A stretch of 64,000 bases of DNA, taken from NCBI GenBank assembly GCA_019637155.1, contig JAHBWE010000026.1:1-64000 (forward strand). The letters run 5' to 3'. The stretch is from Labilithrix sp. GTDB lineage: Bacteria; Myxococcota_A; Polyangia; Polyangiales; Polyangiaceae. Below, piece by piece: positions 1 to 8,380 of this stretch. The position numbers were made by a program, and so were the translations under genes. The first letter of the stretch is position 1. Each line of letters begins with the position of its first letter. Below the pieces are notes generated by a model. The model saw nothing but the letters and a program-made list of their open reading frames with translations. It searched no databases and was not told where the DNA came from.

Positions 1-25
1 CCATCTTGCGTGAACCGCTCGACGG

Positions 26-53
26 TTGGTGCAAGTTGGTGCACACTGGTGCA
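26..53. promoter_or_regulatory. Three 10-bp-phased repeats, probable operator
   Basis: TTGGTGCA occurs at 26-33 and 36-43, and CTGGTGCA at 46-53, so three near-identical units are spaced exactly 10 bp apart. They lie directly in front of a GTG at 54 that can start the ribbon-helix-helix gene. Ribbon-helix-helix dimers bind tandem sites on one face of the helix, so an autoregulatory operator is a natural reading. This is inferred from position and phasing. Confidence 0.5.
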
Positions 54-269
54 GTGACGTCGGGGAAACGTTTCGCGCATCCTAAGCGGTTCAGCGTGAC
101 GGTGGAGCGGGGCGACTGGGAGGAGCTCAACCGAATCGCGAACGGTCACCGTCCGCCGCTCTCGCTTCAGTACGTGGTGAACTTCGCGCTCCAGCGCTTC
201 CTCCGCGAGTCACGTGATCCGCAACTGGCGCTCAAGCTTGGGAACCCGACGGACGATGGCGAAGACTGA
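54..269 (+). CDS. Ribbon-helix-helix small DNA-binding protein
   Basis: A protein of about 71 residues. The central part FSVTVERGDWEEL followed by SLQYVVNFALQRFLRE has the strand-helix-helix pattern of CopG/Arc-type ribbon-helix-helix regulators. The frame is open back to a TTG at 6, but that reading would translate through the three phased repeats at 26-53, so the GTG at 54 is preferred. No clear ribosome binding site precedes either start. The 3' end overlaps the methyltransferase start at 256 by 14 bases, implying co-transcription. A likely role is control of methyltransferase expression, by analogy with control proteins of modification loci; this is inference. The gene may begin upstream of the window. 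Confidence 0.55.
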   Translation: MTSGKRFAHPKRFSVTVERGDWEELNRIANGHRPPLSLQYVVNFALQRFLRESRDPQLALKLGNPTDDGED

Positions 270-1557
270 ACTCCCGATCATCTCGCTCTTCTCGGGAGCA
301 CTTGGTCTGGACCTCGGACTGGAGAAGGCCGGCTTCCGCGTGAAAGTCGCGGTGGAGTGCAACAAGTTCGCTGCGGAGACGATCCGCTTGAATCGTCCCG
401 ACATCGAGGTCATCCCGAAGCGCATCGAAGACGTCTCGACGGACGAGATCCTCGAGGCCGCGAAGCTCAAGCCAGGCGAGGCGGCATTGGTCACCGGAGG
501 GCCCTCCTGTCAGGCGTTCTCGACCGCGGGTCAGCGAGGTTCGATGTCTGACCCTCGCGGGGTCATGTTCCGCGAGTTCCTCCGGGTGGTCGACGAGGCA
601 CGCCCTAGGTTCTTCGTCATGGAGAACGTGCGCGGCATCCTCAGCGCGGCGATACGGCATCGTCCCCTCGGCAAGCGCGGTCCTGGCTACCCAGCTCTCA
701 CGCGCGACGAGCGCCTTGGATCCGCGCTCGCGCAGGTTCTCCGTGAGCTGAAGAAGACGGGCTACTACGTCGTCTTCGATCTGCTCAACGCAGCGGACTT
801 CGGCGTCCCATCGACGCGTGAGCGTGTCGCCTTCATTGGGTCCCGCGATGGCGAACCGATCTGGATGCCAGAGCCAACGCACGGGCCGGAGCGAACGAGC
901 ACGCGCAGAGCGTGGGTCACTCTCGAGAAAGCAATTGGAGGGTTGAAAGGCCCCCACTCATACACGCCGCTCGCTGCGAGCAAGGCGCGCTTCCTCCGCC
1001 TCGTGCCGACCGGAGGCAATTGGAAGGATCTGCCTCCGCAGTTGCAGAAGAAGGCGCTTGGGGCGGCGTACGTTTCGTGGGGCGGACGAAGTGGCTTCTG
1101 TCGGCGGCTCGGTTGGGACCGACCGGCGCCCGCGTTGACGACGCGCCCGGACTCGAAGGCGACGATGCTCTGTCATCCGACGGAGACTCGACCGCTATCG
1201 ATCGACGAATACAAGGCTATCCAGCAGTTCCCGAAGCGATGGCGGCTGGCGGGCGGGAAGCCGCAGCAATACAAGCAGCTCGGCAACGCCGTGCCGGTGG
1301 GCTTCGGGGCAGCGATCGGAGGCGCGCTTCGCATCGCGATGCGGCGGCGCGCGCGTCTCGTCCTGCTAGGTAGCGTCGTCTGCGCGAACCCGACGCTGAT
1401 GAGTCGCTTGGCAGCGCGACCGCAGACGGTGCTGAATCCGCCGCGCATGCGGAGATATAAGTCGGACGCGGCCGCGAAGAAGTGGCTGGGCGGCGCAAAG
1501 CGCGGCGGGCTAAAGCGGCTAATCACGACGAAAGATTCGCGGCGCACCGGGACGTGA
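256..1557 (+). CDS. DNA (cytosine-5-)-methyltransferase
   Basis: A 433-residue C5 cytosine methyltransferase that transfers methyl from S-adenosylmethionine to cytosine in DNA. Visible motifs are motif I (LFSGALGLDLG, residues 11-21), motif IV (GGPSCQAFS with catalytic Cys85; the usual GGPPCQ reads PSCQ here), motif VI (MENV, 122-125), motif VIII (STRERVAFIGSR, 186-197) and motif X (KQLGNAVPVGFG, about 340-351). The target-recognition region lies between VIII and X. The last 75 residues are a basic tail rich in Arg and Ala with no motif. The ATG at 256 sits right before the conserved core; an upstream in-frame GTG at 214 would add unconserved sequence. The target sequence cannot be read from the protein. 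Confidence 0.93.
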   Translation: MAKTELPIISLFSGALGLDLGLEKAGFRVKVAVECNKFAAETIRLNRPDIEVIPKRIEDVSTDEILEAAKLKPGEAALVTGGPSCQAFSTAGQRGSMSDPRGVMFREFLRVVDEARPRFFVMENVRGILSAAIRHRPLGKRGPGYPALTRDERLGSALAQVLRELKKTGYYVVFDLLNAADFGVPSTRERVAFIGSRDGEPIWMPEPTHGPERTSTRRAWVTLEKAIGGLKGPHSYTPLAASKARFLRLVPTGGNWKDLPPQLQKKALGAAYVSWGGRSGFCRRLGWDRPAPALTTRPDSKATMLCHPTETRPLSIDEYKAIQQFPKRWRLAGGKPQQYKQLGNAVPVGFGAAIGGALRIAMRRRARLVLLGSVVCANPTLMSRLAARPQTVLNPPRMRRYKSDAAAKKWLGGAKRGGLKRLITTKDSRRTGT

Positions 1558-2315
1558 AAGCCAAGTGCGGGCTCGCGACGAAGCGCCGACGGTCGCGGTG
1601 CGCAACGGCGATCCTTGCCGCTCGATACGGGTCGCCGCGCCACGGCAACAAGGATGACCCCCTGGACGAGCTCGTTTTCATCGTGCTCTCGCAGATGACG
1701 ACGCACCACGCGTTCAATCGCGTCTTCGCGCGTGTGAAGGCTCGCCTCCCGAACTGGGAGGGCGCGCTAGGGCTCGGGGTCAATCGATTCCGGCTTCTCA
1801 TCGCGGAAGCGGGACTCAGCTACGTCAAGGCGCCGAGGCTCCTTCGGCTCTTCGAGACACTTCGTTCCGACTTCGGAAAGGTCACGCTTGAGCCGTTGCG
1901 ATTGATGACTGACGACGCGGCGGAGCACTACCTGACGGGTCTGCCCGGCGTGGGCGTGAAGACTGCGCGTTGCGTGATGATGTACTCGCTTGCGCGTCAG
2001 GTGCTTCCCGTCGACACGCACGTCTGGCGCGTCGCGAAGCGCCTCGGGCTCCTCGAAGAGGACATTCCCTATCCTCGGGTGCATGCAGCCCTCGACGAAG
2101 TTGTCGCCTCCGCGGATCGCTACGCGTTCCACGTCAACGCCATCTCCTTTGGAAGGGAGCTCTGCCTTCCACGTGGGCCCCGTTGTGAAGCGTGCCCCCT
2201 GTTGCGACTGTGTCCCTTCGGACGGCTACGGCTGGAGTCGGCAGCCAGAGTGCGACTGCCCACGAGCCGAGCAGCACGACCTCGACGGTCGGCTCGGGCC
2301 CGCCGATCTCGCTAG
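1554..2315 (+). CDS. Endonuclease III-like HhH-GPD DNA glycosylase
   Basis: A helix-hairpin-helix/GPD base-excision glycosylase of about 254 residues. It has the hairpin LPGVGVKTAR with a Lys at the endonuclease III catalytic position (about K136), VDTHVWRV with the catalytic Asp (about D154), and a C-X6-C-X2-C-X5-C iron-sulfur cluster motif near residues 204-220. The chosen GTG at 1554 overlaps the methyltransferase stop (GTGA); an in-frame start at 1482 would add a basic low-complexity stretch. The last 30 residues are Arg-rich and overlap the opposite-strand nuclease gene. Translational coupling to a C5 methyltransferase suggests repair of T:G mismatches left by 5-methylcytosine deamination, as Vsr or the archaeal plasmid MIG glycosylase do. 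The Lys predicts AP-lyase activity, unlike MIG. Confidence 0.85.
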   Translation: MKAKCGLATKRRRSRCATAILAARYGSPRHGNKDDPLDELVFIVLSQMTTHHAFNRVFARVKARLPNWEGALGLGVNRFRLLIAEAGLSYVKAPRLLRLFETLRSDFGKVTLEPLRLMTDDAAEHYLTGLPGVGVKTARCVMMYSLARQVLPVDTHVWRVAKRLGLLEEDIPYPRVHAALDEVVASADRYAFHVNAISFGRELCLPRGPRCEACPLLRLCPFGRLRLESAARVRLPTSRAARPRRSARARRSR

Positions 2316-2637
2316 CGACCTCGCTGACGGTGTTCGTCCAACCGTAACGCTGGGTACGACCGCAACAGATCGCGAGTACCGCAGTCGCCCCCGAGCCAGC
2401 CACCGCCCAAACTCAGTGCGCGTATCTCGTGAGTCGCGCCCTCGTCTGCAAACATCCGGGAGCCTCGGTAGCCTTGGCGTCGCCGACAAAGATCGCTCGA
2501 TCACGGATGTTCACCCGCACGACGTCCGGGCAAGAGCCGTCGGGCAGCCGCATGAGCGGGACCGTGAATCCGGTGAGCACCGCGAGCGCGTCGAGCGTCG
2601 TCCGTCGTGACTCATGCAGTCTCGAGGGCGCGCTCAC
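2134..2637 (-). pseudogene. PD-(D/E)XK nuclease-like gene with in-frame TGA
   Basis: The minus-strand frame starts at a GTG (2637-2635) that overlaps the helicase stop codon as GTGA and reads for 168 codons to 2134. A single TGA at 2415-2413 interrupts it. Before the stop is LPDGSCPDVV followed by AIFVGDAKATE, which fits the D-X(n)-(D/E)-X-K core of PD-(D/E)XK nucleases. After the stop the same frame continues as VWAVAGSGATAVLAICC and VEVVLLGSWAVALWLP, which also look like real protein. The simplest readings are a nonsense mutation of a Trp codon, a sequencing error, or recoding. The 3' end runs antisense through the tail of the glycosylase gene. Confidence 0.55.
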
Positions 2638-4406
2638 GTCGGGTTCTCGAGCCCGACGAGGTTCGCAGCGGCCTGCAGGTCGCTCAGCATCGACTCGCGC
2701 GTCACCGCCGGCTGTACCTGGTCGCCCAGCAGGGCCTGCGCGGTGCGTTCCTTCGTGAGCAATCGGTCGTACTCGTTCAACTCGATCGTTCCGTCGCCGA
2801 GCAGGACGATGTACTCGACCTCGCGCTCCTGACCCCGCCGGTGGATGCGGTCGAGGCTCTGGAGATAGTGGGCCGCCTGGTTGCTCATCGATTCGTAGAT
2901 CGCGACCCGCGACCGATGGAGCGTCAGCCCAGCACCCGCGGCGGCTGGGTTTGCCACGAAGACCTGCGTGACGTCGTCCTCCTGGAAGTTCCGCACGGCA
3001 TCGCGGCGTTCGTCGACGCTCGCGACTGACCCGTCGTACCTCACTGCACCGAGGTCCGCGAAACGCCGAACGATCGAGTCGACCGTGTGGCGGAAGAACG
3101 ACCATACGATCACCTTCTCGCGACGCTTCTCGACGAATTCTCGCACGATTGTATCCAACGCGAGGAGCTTCGCGGGTGTCTCGTCGTACGCGTCGTTCAC
3201 CATGGAGGGGTCAGAACAGATCTGGAGCAGCGCCATACGTCGCGCCAGGAACGACGTGAGCTCCCGGTTGAACGAGGCGTCGTCGGCGGCGCGAAGGTCC
3301 ACGATGAGCTTGCGCAGTGCGCCCTGATACAGGCGTTGCTGAATCGGTTGCAGGGGTACGAGCACCCGCGAGAACGACTTTGCCGGGAGGTCTGGCAAGA
3401 CGTCCTGTTTCAGGTGCCGAATCGAGAGACCACGAGTATCGATCGCGTTCTGTACGATGGGCGCTGCAGCCGCTCGATCGTCGGGCAAGGCGACGTTGTC
3501 GAACGTGATGCCGAAGTCCACGATGTTGAACTGTTGAATCAGATCCTGCGGTGCGTTCGGAGCTGGCGTCCCGCAGAGCACGTAGGCGCGGCCGCACCAC
3601 TCTCGCAGGCGACGGAGGGCGCGCGTGCGGCGCGCATCGAGGTTCTTCACATAGAAGGATTCGTCGATCGCGAGCACCGCGCGCCCGTCGCGGGCTCGCA
3701 GCAGCGCAGTCAGTTCCTGTTCCATGGACACGACGGTCTCGAAGTTCGTCACGAAGATGTCCGCGCCGTTCCTGATCGCGGTGACCTTATCCCTCCGCGC
3801 ACCCGCGAGTACGCCCGTCTTGTAGAGGTCTTGCTTGAAGCGGGCGATGTCCCGCGGCCACTCGGCGACCATGCTTTTTGGTGCAACGATCAAAGCCAGA
3901 TCTGCCTGGTGCCGTTTGGCGAGCAAGTCGAACGCAAAGATGAAGGTCACGGTCTTCCCCGCGCCCTGCTCGTCGAAGACGCAGAGGCCAGGACCATCAG
4001 GTACGGTCATCGCCGCCACGTTCACGAGTTGGTGCTCGTCGAGGCGACCAGCATCGTCCAGGTCCGGCAGGTAGCTGCGTGCCTTCTGCGCCCCGCCGCG
4101 CTTGATCTCCTCCACAAGGGTATGGACGAGATCATGGTGCCGGCGCGCTCTGTCCCGGTTACTAGCGAACCTGAAAGCAGCTTCGGTCCAATCGAGATCG
4201 AGGCGTCTCACCGTCAGCAAGCGGTGCGCCTCTGAGGCAGCAACGACAACGCCGTCCGCCGAGAGACGAAGGGGGACCCCCAATTCTTCCCGGAGAATAC
4301 CTGTGATCGCGACCCGGTCGCCCTTGTCGCCATTCACGACGAGGTACTCCGACGAGTCTGCTGTGTACACGCGGGCTTGAATGCGCGGTGACCGCTCAGT
4401 CGACAT
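2634..4406 (-). CDS. SNF2-family DEAD/DEAH helicase
   Basis: A two-domain SF2 (SNF2-type) ATPase of about 590 residues. Walker A is EQGAGKT (about residues 146-152), motif II reads DESF instead of DEAH (about 248-251), motif III is CGTPAP (about 278-283), and the second RecA domain ends with QSLDRIHRRGQ (motif VI, near 520). The first 125 residues carry no recognised domain. Start ATG at 4406 (4409 equally possible) overlaps the upstream ParB-like gene; earlier in-frame codons read through that gene. It probably remodels or translocates along DNA for a partner nuclease, the nuclease-like frame that overlaps its stop codon. Confidence 0.88.
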   Translation of the reverse strand: MSTERSPRIQARVYTADSSEYLVVNGDKGDRVAITGILREELGVPLRLSADGVVVAASEAHRLLTVRRLDLDWTEAAFRFASNRDRARRHHDLVHTLVEEIKRGGAQKARSYLPDLDDAGRLDEHQLVNVAAMTVPDGPGLCVFDEQGAGKTVTFIFAFDLLAKRHQADLALIVAPKSMVAEWPRDIARFKQDLYKTGVLAGARRDKVTAIRNGADIFVTNFETVVSMEQELTALLRARDGRAVLAIDESFYVKNLDARRTRALRRLREWCGRAYVLCGTPAPNAPQDLIQQFNIVDFGITFDNVALPDDRAAAAPIVQNAIDTRGLSIRHLKQDVLPDLPAKSFSRVLVPLQPIQQRLYQGALRKLIVDLRAADDASFNRELTSFLARRMALLQICSDPSMVNDAYDETPAKLLALDTIVREFVEKRREKVIVWSFFRHTVDSIVRRFADLGAVRYDGSVASVDERRDAVRNFQEDDVTQVFVANPAAAGAGLTLHRSRVAIYESMSNQAAHYLQSLDRIHRRGQEREVEYIVLLGDGTIELNEYDRLLTKERTAQALLGDQVQPAVTRESMLSDLQAAANLVGLENPT

Positions 4407-5964
4407 CATCCGGACCCGCGGCCGCGAGGCGCTTCTGCAAGATGCCCTCGACGAATCCCATCGCACGGCTCAAGCGCTTCACGTTGTCGAGCGTTACGAC
4501 CTCGTAGAGCGTGATCGGCGGTACCTCTTCGAGCCACTTGGTGAAGTTCTCGATGCGCTGGTCCGCGCCCACCGAGCGCTGTTCCGCGCGCTTCGCGTTC
4601 GCGGCCGTGATCGCCAGGTCGAGCAATTCCTGAGCTTGCTCGATATCCGGCTCGACATGCGCCTTCGCGAGGAGCGCGCGCGCCTCCTCCGAGGTCGCGA
4701 TGTGCTTGATGGGACGGATCTTCGTCCAGTTGTCGAACTTGTTGTCGAAGAGCATGTCGAAGACGGTCTGCCTTAGCGTGTCGCTCTGGCTCAGAGCAGA
4801 GGCTACGCCCCCAGTCGTCTCGCCCTTGGCGATCTCGTCGAAGTATTGGAAGTACTTGGTCGCTCGATGCTTGACCGTGAAGACGTCGTGCTTCCTCGTG
4901 TTGATGTGGTGCTCCTCGAACTCCTCGGCCCACTTCATCATCTTGAGGTAGCGGTTCACCACCGCTGTGTCCGGACCGAGCGCGTACTTCTTCGACAGCG
5001 TGCGCTTCATCGCGGCCTGCTGCTTCGGGCCCGGCTTCGGTGTTTCGACAGCGAGCATCGCGTTCCACTCTTCGTAGACCTTGCGAGCCTTGATGTATTC
5101 GGGCCAGTCCTTCTTCTGGTCGCTCTCGAAGTTGAGCGAGACGATCACACGCTGCCGGTCGTCTGCCGTTGCGTGCGGCGTGAGCTGCCACACGAAGATG
5201 AACTCCGCGCGCTTCTTGTCCTCCGACGTGAACTCACCCGACGTATCGGAAAGGATCAGCATGCACGCCGAGACACGACGGTTCCCATCGAGCAGTGCGC
5301 CATCGACGTCGACGATAGGCGGCTTGCGCACCCCGTTGGCGGCGATGCTGCGCGCGAGGTCGAGGATGGCGAACTCGTCCTCCGCTCCGACCCCTTCAAG
5401 GAGCATTTTGCCCGTCATGATCTGGAACAACTCCTCGGGGGAGGGCGGACGTGAGTTCTTTGCCCGGAATTGCGCTACGTGGATCTCGAGTCGCTCGTTG
5501 CTCTCCCAGAGCTTGATGTCGGAGGTACGGATGAACCCACCGTTCATCGGAACCTCTTTCTCGTGGAACACCGGCGTTGGCACGACCGGCCCGCGTTCGA
5601 TGCTGTTGTGCACCTTGAGCAGGAAGCAGGTCTGCGTCTTCTCCATTCGCACCGGCCTCGCAGATACGAGGCTTCGGACGCGGTCGCGAGCGGACGTCGC
5701 GAGCGCGAGCAGGTCGTTGACGTTCGCGCGCGCCGCTTCCGCCGTTCGCGCGTCGCCACGCTCGTCGGCGCTCCGGCGGATCGTCTCGACTACCCGCACC
5801 AGGAGACGCTCCGCTTCGGCGGGCTCGAGCGGCTTGCGCGCGCCGTCGACGAGCATCTCGTCGAGCTCCGGCCCGAGGTCGCTCGCCGTCGCCTTCACCG
5901 CCGCCAAGAGCAGCCGAAACTCTTTCGCAAGGTCTACAGTCGGAGTGTCCTGCATCATGGTCAT
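4396..5964 (-). CDS. ParB/Srx-fold domain protein
   Basis: A 522-residue protein. Residues about 195-240 contain LARSIAANGVRKPPIVDVDGA and DGNRRVSAC (226-234), the signature of the ParB/sulfiredoxin fold (the G-N-R-R loop binds nucleotide in ParB relatives). The N-terminal 110 residues are helical and charged; the C-terminal 280 residues are helical with no domain I recognise. ATG at 5964 overlaps the stop of the sigma-like gene (ATGA) and has a GGAAGAGGA ribosome site, so the operon is translationally coupled. ParB-fold proteins occur in several DNA modification/defence loci, where they act as DNA sensors or nucleases. Which applies here is unknown. Confidence 0.75.
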   Translation of the reverse strand: MTMMQDTPTVDLAKEFRLLLAAVKATASDLGPELDEMLVDGARKPLEPAEAERLLVRVVETIRRSADERGDARTAEAARANVNDLLALATSARDRVRSLVSARPVRMEKTQTCFLLKVHNSIERGPVVPTPVFHEKEVPMNGGFIRTSDIKLWESNERLEIHVAQFRAKNSRPPSPEELFQIMTGKMLLEGVGAEDEFAILDLARSIAANGVRKPPIVDVDGALLDGNRRVSACMLILSDTSGEFTSEDKKRAEFIFVWQLTPHATADDRQRVIVSLNFESDQKKDWPEYIKARKVYEEWNAMLAVETPKPGPKQQAAMKRTLSKKYALGPDTAVVNRYLKMMKWAEEFEEHHINTRKHDVFTVKHRATKYFQYFDEIAKGETTGGVASALSQSDTLRQTVFDMLFDNKFDNWTKIRPIKHIATSEEARALLAKAHVEPDIEQAQELLDLAITAANAKRAEQRSVGADQRIENFTKWLEEVPPITLYEVVTLDNVKRLSRAMGFVEGILQKRLAAAGPDDVD

Positions 5965-6647
5965 TCCTCTTCCACGACGACGTCGTCGTCTTCCTCGTCC
6001 GTGACGTCCTCGAGCACGTCGTCGATGTTCATCCCGCGCTTCTTGGCTTCGCGCGCGAGGCGTTCGAAGCCGCGATGCTTGCAGCGCTTCACAGTGTCGG
6101 ACGTGAGCCCGAGCGCGGCCCCGATCGTAGGGTTGTCGACGTAGACGTCGCCGCGGTCGACGCAGTCGATGATGAAGGTCATCACCTGCACGACATTGGC
6201 GTGGCCAAGCGACGGGAGGACCGAGCGCGCAAACCTGATTGCGGCATCGCGAAGCGCGGCGCGTTCCTTGTCGGTGCGCGTCTCCTCCGCGTTCCAGACC
6301 AGCAGGTCCGCATTACTCTCATCGTCGAGGGACTCCGTGACCGCAGTGCCCCCGCGATGCTTCTTCAGCATGATGTTCCGGGCAGTCCCCCACAGGAAGC
6401 CGAGCGGCGCCACGATCGGTCCGCTACCAGCGCGGACGTAGAGCTCGTCGCTTGCCGTGCTGACGGCTTCCTCGATCACCCCGGGCAGCGCGTGGGGCCA
6501 GGCGTTCTGCAGCTGTCGCGTGAGGCCATCGAGCGCATGGCTCGCCGCAATGTGGACGAGGTACTCGCGCAGTTCCTTCCGCGCCGCGGCTTCGACGGCG
6601 GCCCCTAAGTGGTGTTTTAGTGTATCGGCATCTGCGGACATCGCCAT
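5961..6647 (-). CDS. Sigma-70/ECF-like regulatory protein
   Basis: A 228-residue protein. The middle part (SGPIVAPLGFLWGTARNIMLKKHRG) resembles sigma region 2, and the C-terminal part (TIGAALGLTSDTVKRCKHRG) resembles a region-4 helix-turn-helix. The far C-terminus is very acidic, a run of Asp and Glu. It is the first gene of the minus-strand operon and overlaps the ParB-like gene by four bases. It could be an operon-specific sigma factor or a DNA-binding subunit that merely shares the fold; the divergence of the region-2 part leaves both open. Confidence 0.65.
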   Translation of the reverse strand: MAMSADADTLKHHLGAAVEAAARKELREYLVHIAASHALDGLTRQLQNAWPHALPGVIEEAVSTASDELYVRAGSGPIVAPLGFLWGTARNIMLKKHRGGTAVTESLDDESNADLLVWNAEETRTDKERAALRDAAIRFARSVLPSLGHANVVQVMTFIIDCVDRGDVYVDNPTIGAALGLTSDTVKRCKHRGFERLAREAKKRGMNIDDVLEDVTDEEDDDVVVEEE

Positions 6648-7516
6648 CGTCAGCGCGTCGATCGCGCCCCTCAGCGATCTGTACCCGCCGTCTCAGATCG
6701 CTGCGCCGCGATCGCCGGCTCATCGAAGGTTTGGTTGGCAAGTGGCGGAAATGTGATAATTTTTGGACTTAGAAAGATCGTCGCCGTGCGCGGGGGCGGG
6801 GGCACTCCGCCATCTGACGACGCTCTTCGCAGCGACGGCAGCGATGACGGGACCGGCCGCGACTGCGGTGGACGCCACGAAAAAGGCGTGAATCGGGAGA
6901 GGCGCCGAGATGTTCGCGAGGCGTAGCGCCGCCTGCCGCGTCCCTGCGGGCCGCGGTCGGACGGCCGTCGCTGGCGGTGGCCTCTCGCGAACACGCCGCG
7001 GAACAGCTGCAGTTGCCCGCGCCGGCGGACGCCAACGACCTTGTTGTCGACCGTGACCGATGCGGCGACGAAGTCTCGGCGGCGATCGATCGGCTGGCGC
7101 TAAATGAACGCACGCGTTCGCGTGAACCGCGTTCGCAAGATCGCGAGGCCCCGTCGTCTCGTGAGACGCGGCGCGTGCGGTCAGCGGGCGTCGAGCGTGA
7201 AGCGGTTGTCGTTGAGGAGCTTCTGCACCTCGTCGCGCTGCACGGTCCTGGCCCAGTTGAGTGGAGCGAGCTCGAGGAGGCGATACCGTGCGGTTCGGAG
7301 GACGCCGAACAGGTCGCGCAGGTATTGCCCACGGATGAACTGTGCCACGTGTCGCGGCCGCGCTCCTCGGCTCGCCCGTCGTGCGCATCGCCGACGCAAC
7401 CGCAGGAGCCAGCCCCGTGTTTTCTACCTTTGTGGGGGTATCGAGGGCGCTGTTCGGATGGCGCGAGCCGCTCCGCGAAACGGACTTCGCGATTCGACGC
7501 AAAATGAAGAACGGGC
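6648..7516. other. Long stretch without a confident gene
   Basis: This 869-base stretch separates the helicase operon promoter region from the recombinase gene. Open frames exist on both strands but have Arg/Ser/Pro-biased translations typical of noncoding GC-rich DNA. The only protein-like piece is a short minus-strand frame at 7181-7348, listed separately. The promoter of the sigma-like operon should lie just above 6647, but I could not pick out clear -35/-10 elements. Confidence 0.5.
7181..7348 (-). pseudogene. Possible gene remnant of unknown function
   Basis: A minus-strand frame from a GTG at 7348 gives 55 residues including LRDLFGVLRTARYRLLELAP and RTVQRDEVQKLLNDNRFTLD. The composition is much more protein-like than the surrounding frames. 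I do not recognise the family. It stands alone without a partner gene, so it is probably the 3' remnant of an older gene, or a small orphan. Confidence 0.3.
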
Positions 7517-8380
7517 TCATCGAGCGCGCTCGGCGCCGATTCGCCGATCATCGGCAAGGTCGTCGACGGCGACCGGTTCAACTACCGCCGACGGGCGGAA
7601 TTCGTTCGTACCGAGATGGAGCTTTGGTCTGGCCTCAATTGAACGCTGATGCTCCGAAGCGACACTCGCTATCGATGGCGTGCTCTTGCGAAGCGCTCGC
7701 TGGACGGTGACCGCTCGCCAGCGGCCACCACGTTTGGTCCGCCGTCCCTCCGCGGTGAGCACCGCTGCGATCGCGCGCAGCGACAGCCCGTCGTCACGAA
7801 GCGCACGAACGCGCTCGATGGTCGACAGCTCTTCGAGGTTTGGGGCGATCCGCAGGCGACCAGCGCCGTCACGTTCGTCGATCCGGTCCCATCCGAGCGG
7901 GGGAGCGCCGAGGGCGATTCCCTCATCACGTAGATGCGCGAGCGCCTCCTTCGTCCGCTCGACTGTCGCTTCGCGTTCCCACTGGCTTACGGCACCGAGA
8001 ACGTTCATAACGAGTCGGCCTGCCGCGGTGCGCGTGTCGATGGCGTCTGCTACCGATACGAGCGCGAAGCGCGTGCTGAAGTACTCGTCCACGAGAGCGC
8101 CCAGGTCGCGGACGGAGCGCGTCAGCCGATCGAGCTTCGCGACGAGCAGTCCCGTTGCGCGGCCCTCCTCGAGGTCGCGTAGCGCGGCTCGAAGGCCAGG
8201 GCGAGCGAGGCTTTTCGCCGAATAGCCGGCGTCCTCCACGATGCGCACCAGCTCGACGTCGAGGGCGACCGCATACGCGGCCAACTTCTGGCGCTGCGCG
8301 TCGAGTGACACACCTCCGTCCGCCTGGCCTTCGGTCGATACGCGAATGTAGCCGATGAGCCGTTCGCGCTGCTGCGTCAT
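7517..8380 (-). CDS. Serine site-specific recombinase (resolvase/invertase family)
   Basis: A 287-residue serine recombinase. The N-terminus has YIRVSTEGQ with the nucleophile Ser15, and KLDRLTRS carries catalytic Arg residues of the resolvase domain. A recombinase-type DNA-binding segment follows (about 150-240: APPLGWDRI, LSLRAIAAVLTAEGRRT, RWRAVTVQRALR). The ATG at 8380 precedes the conserved RLIGYIRVS; the frame is open further upstream but with unconserved sequence. At this length it is shorter than large serine integrases and lacks the coiled-coil domain, so a transposon resolvase or element-associated recombinase is likely. It points to a mobile-element boundary here. Confidence 0.88.
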   Translation of the reverse strand: MTQQRERLIGYIRVSTEGQADGGVSLDAQRQKLAAYAVALDVELVRIVEDAGYSAKSLARPGLRAALRDLEEGRATGLLVAKLDRLTRSVRDLGALVDEYFSTRFALVSVADAIDTRTAAGRLVMNVLGAVSQWEREATVERTKEALAHLRDEGIALGAPPLGWDRIDERDGAGRLRIAPNLEELSTIERVRALRDDGLSLRAIAAVLTAEGRRTKRGGRWRAVTVQRALRKSTPSIASVASEHQRSIEARPKLHLGTNEFRPSAVVEPVAVDDLADDRRIGAERAR

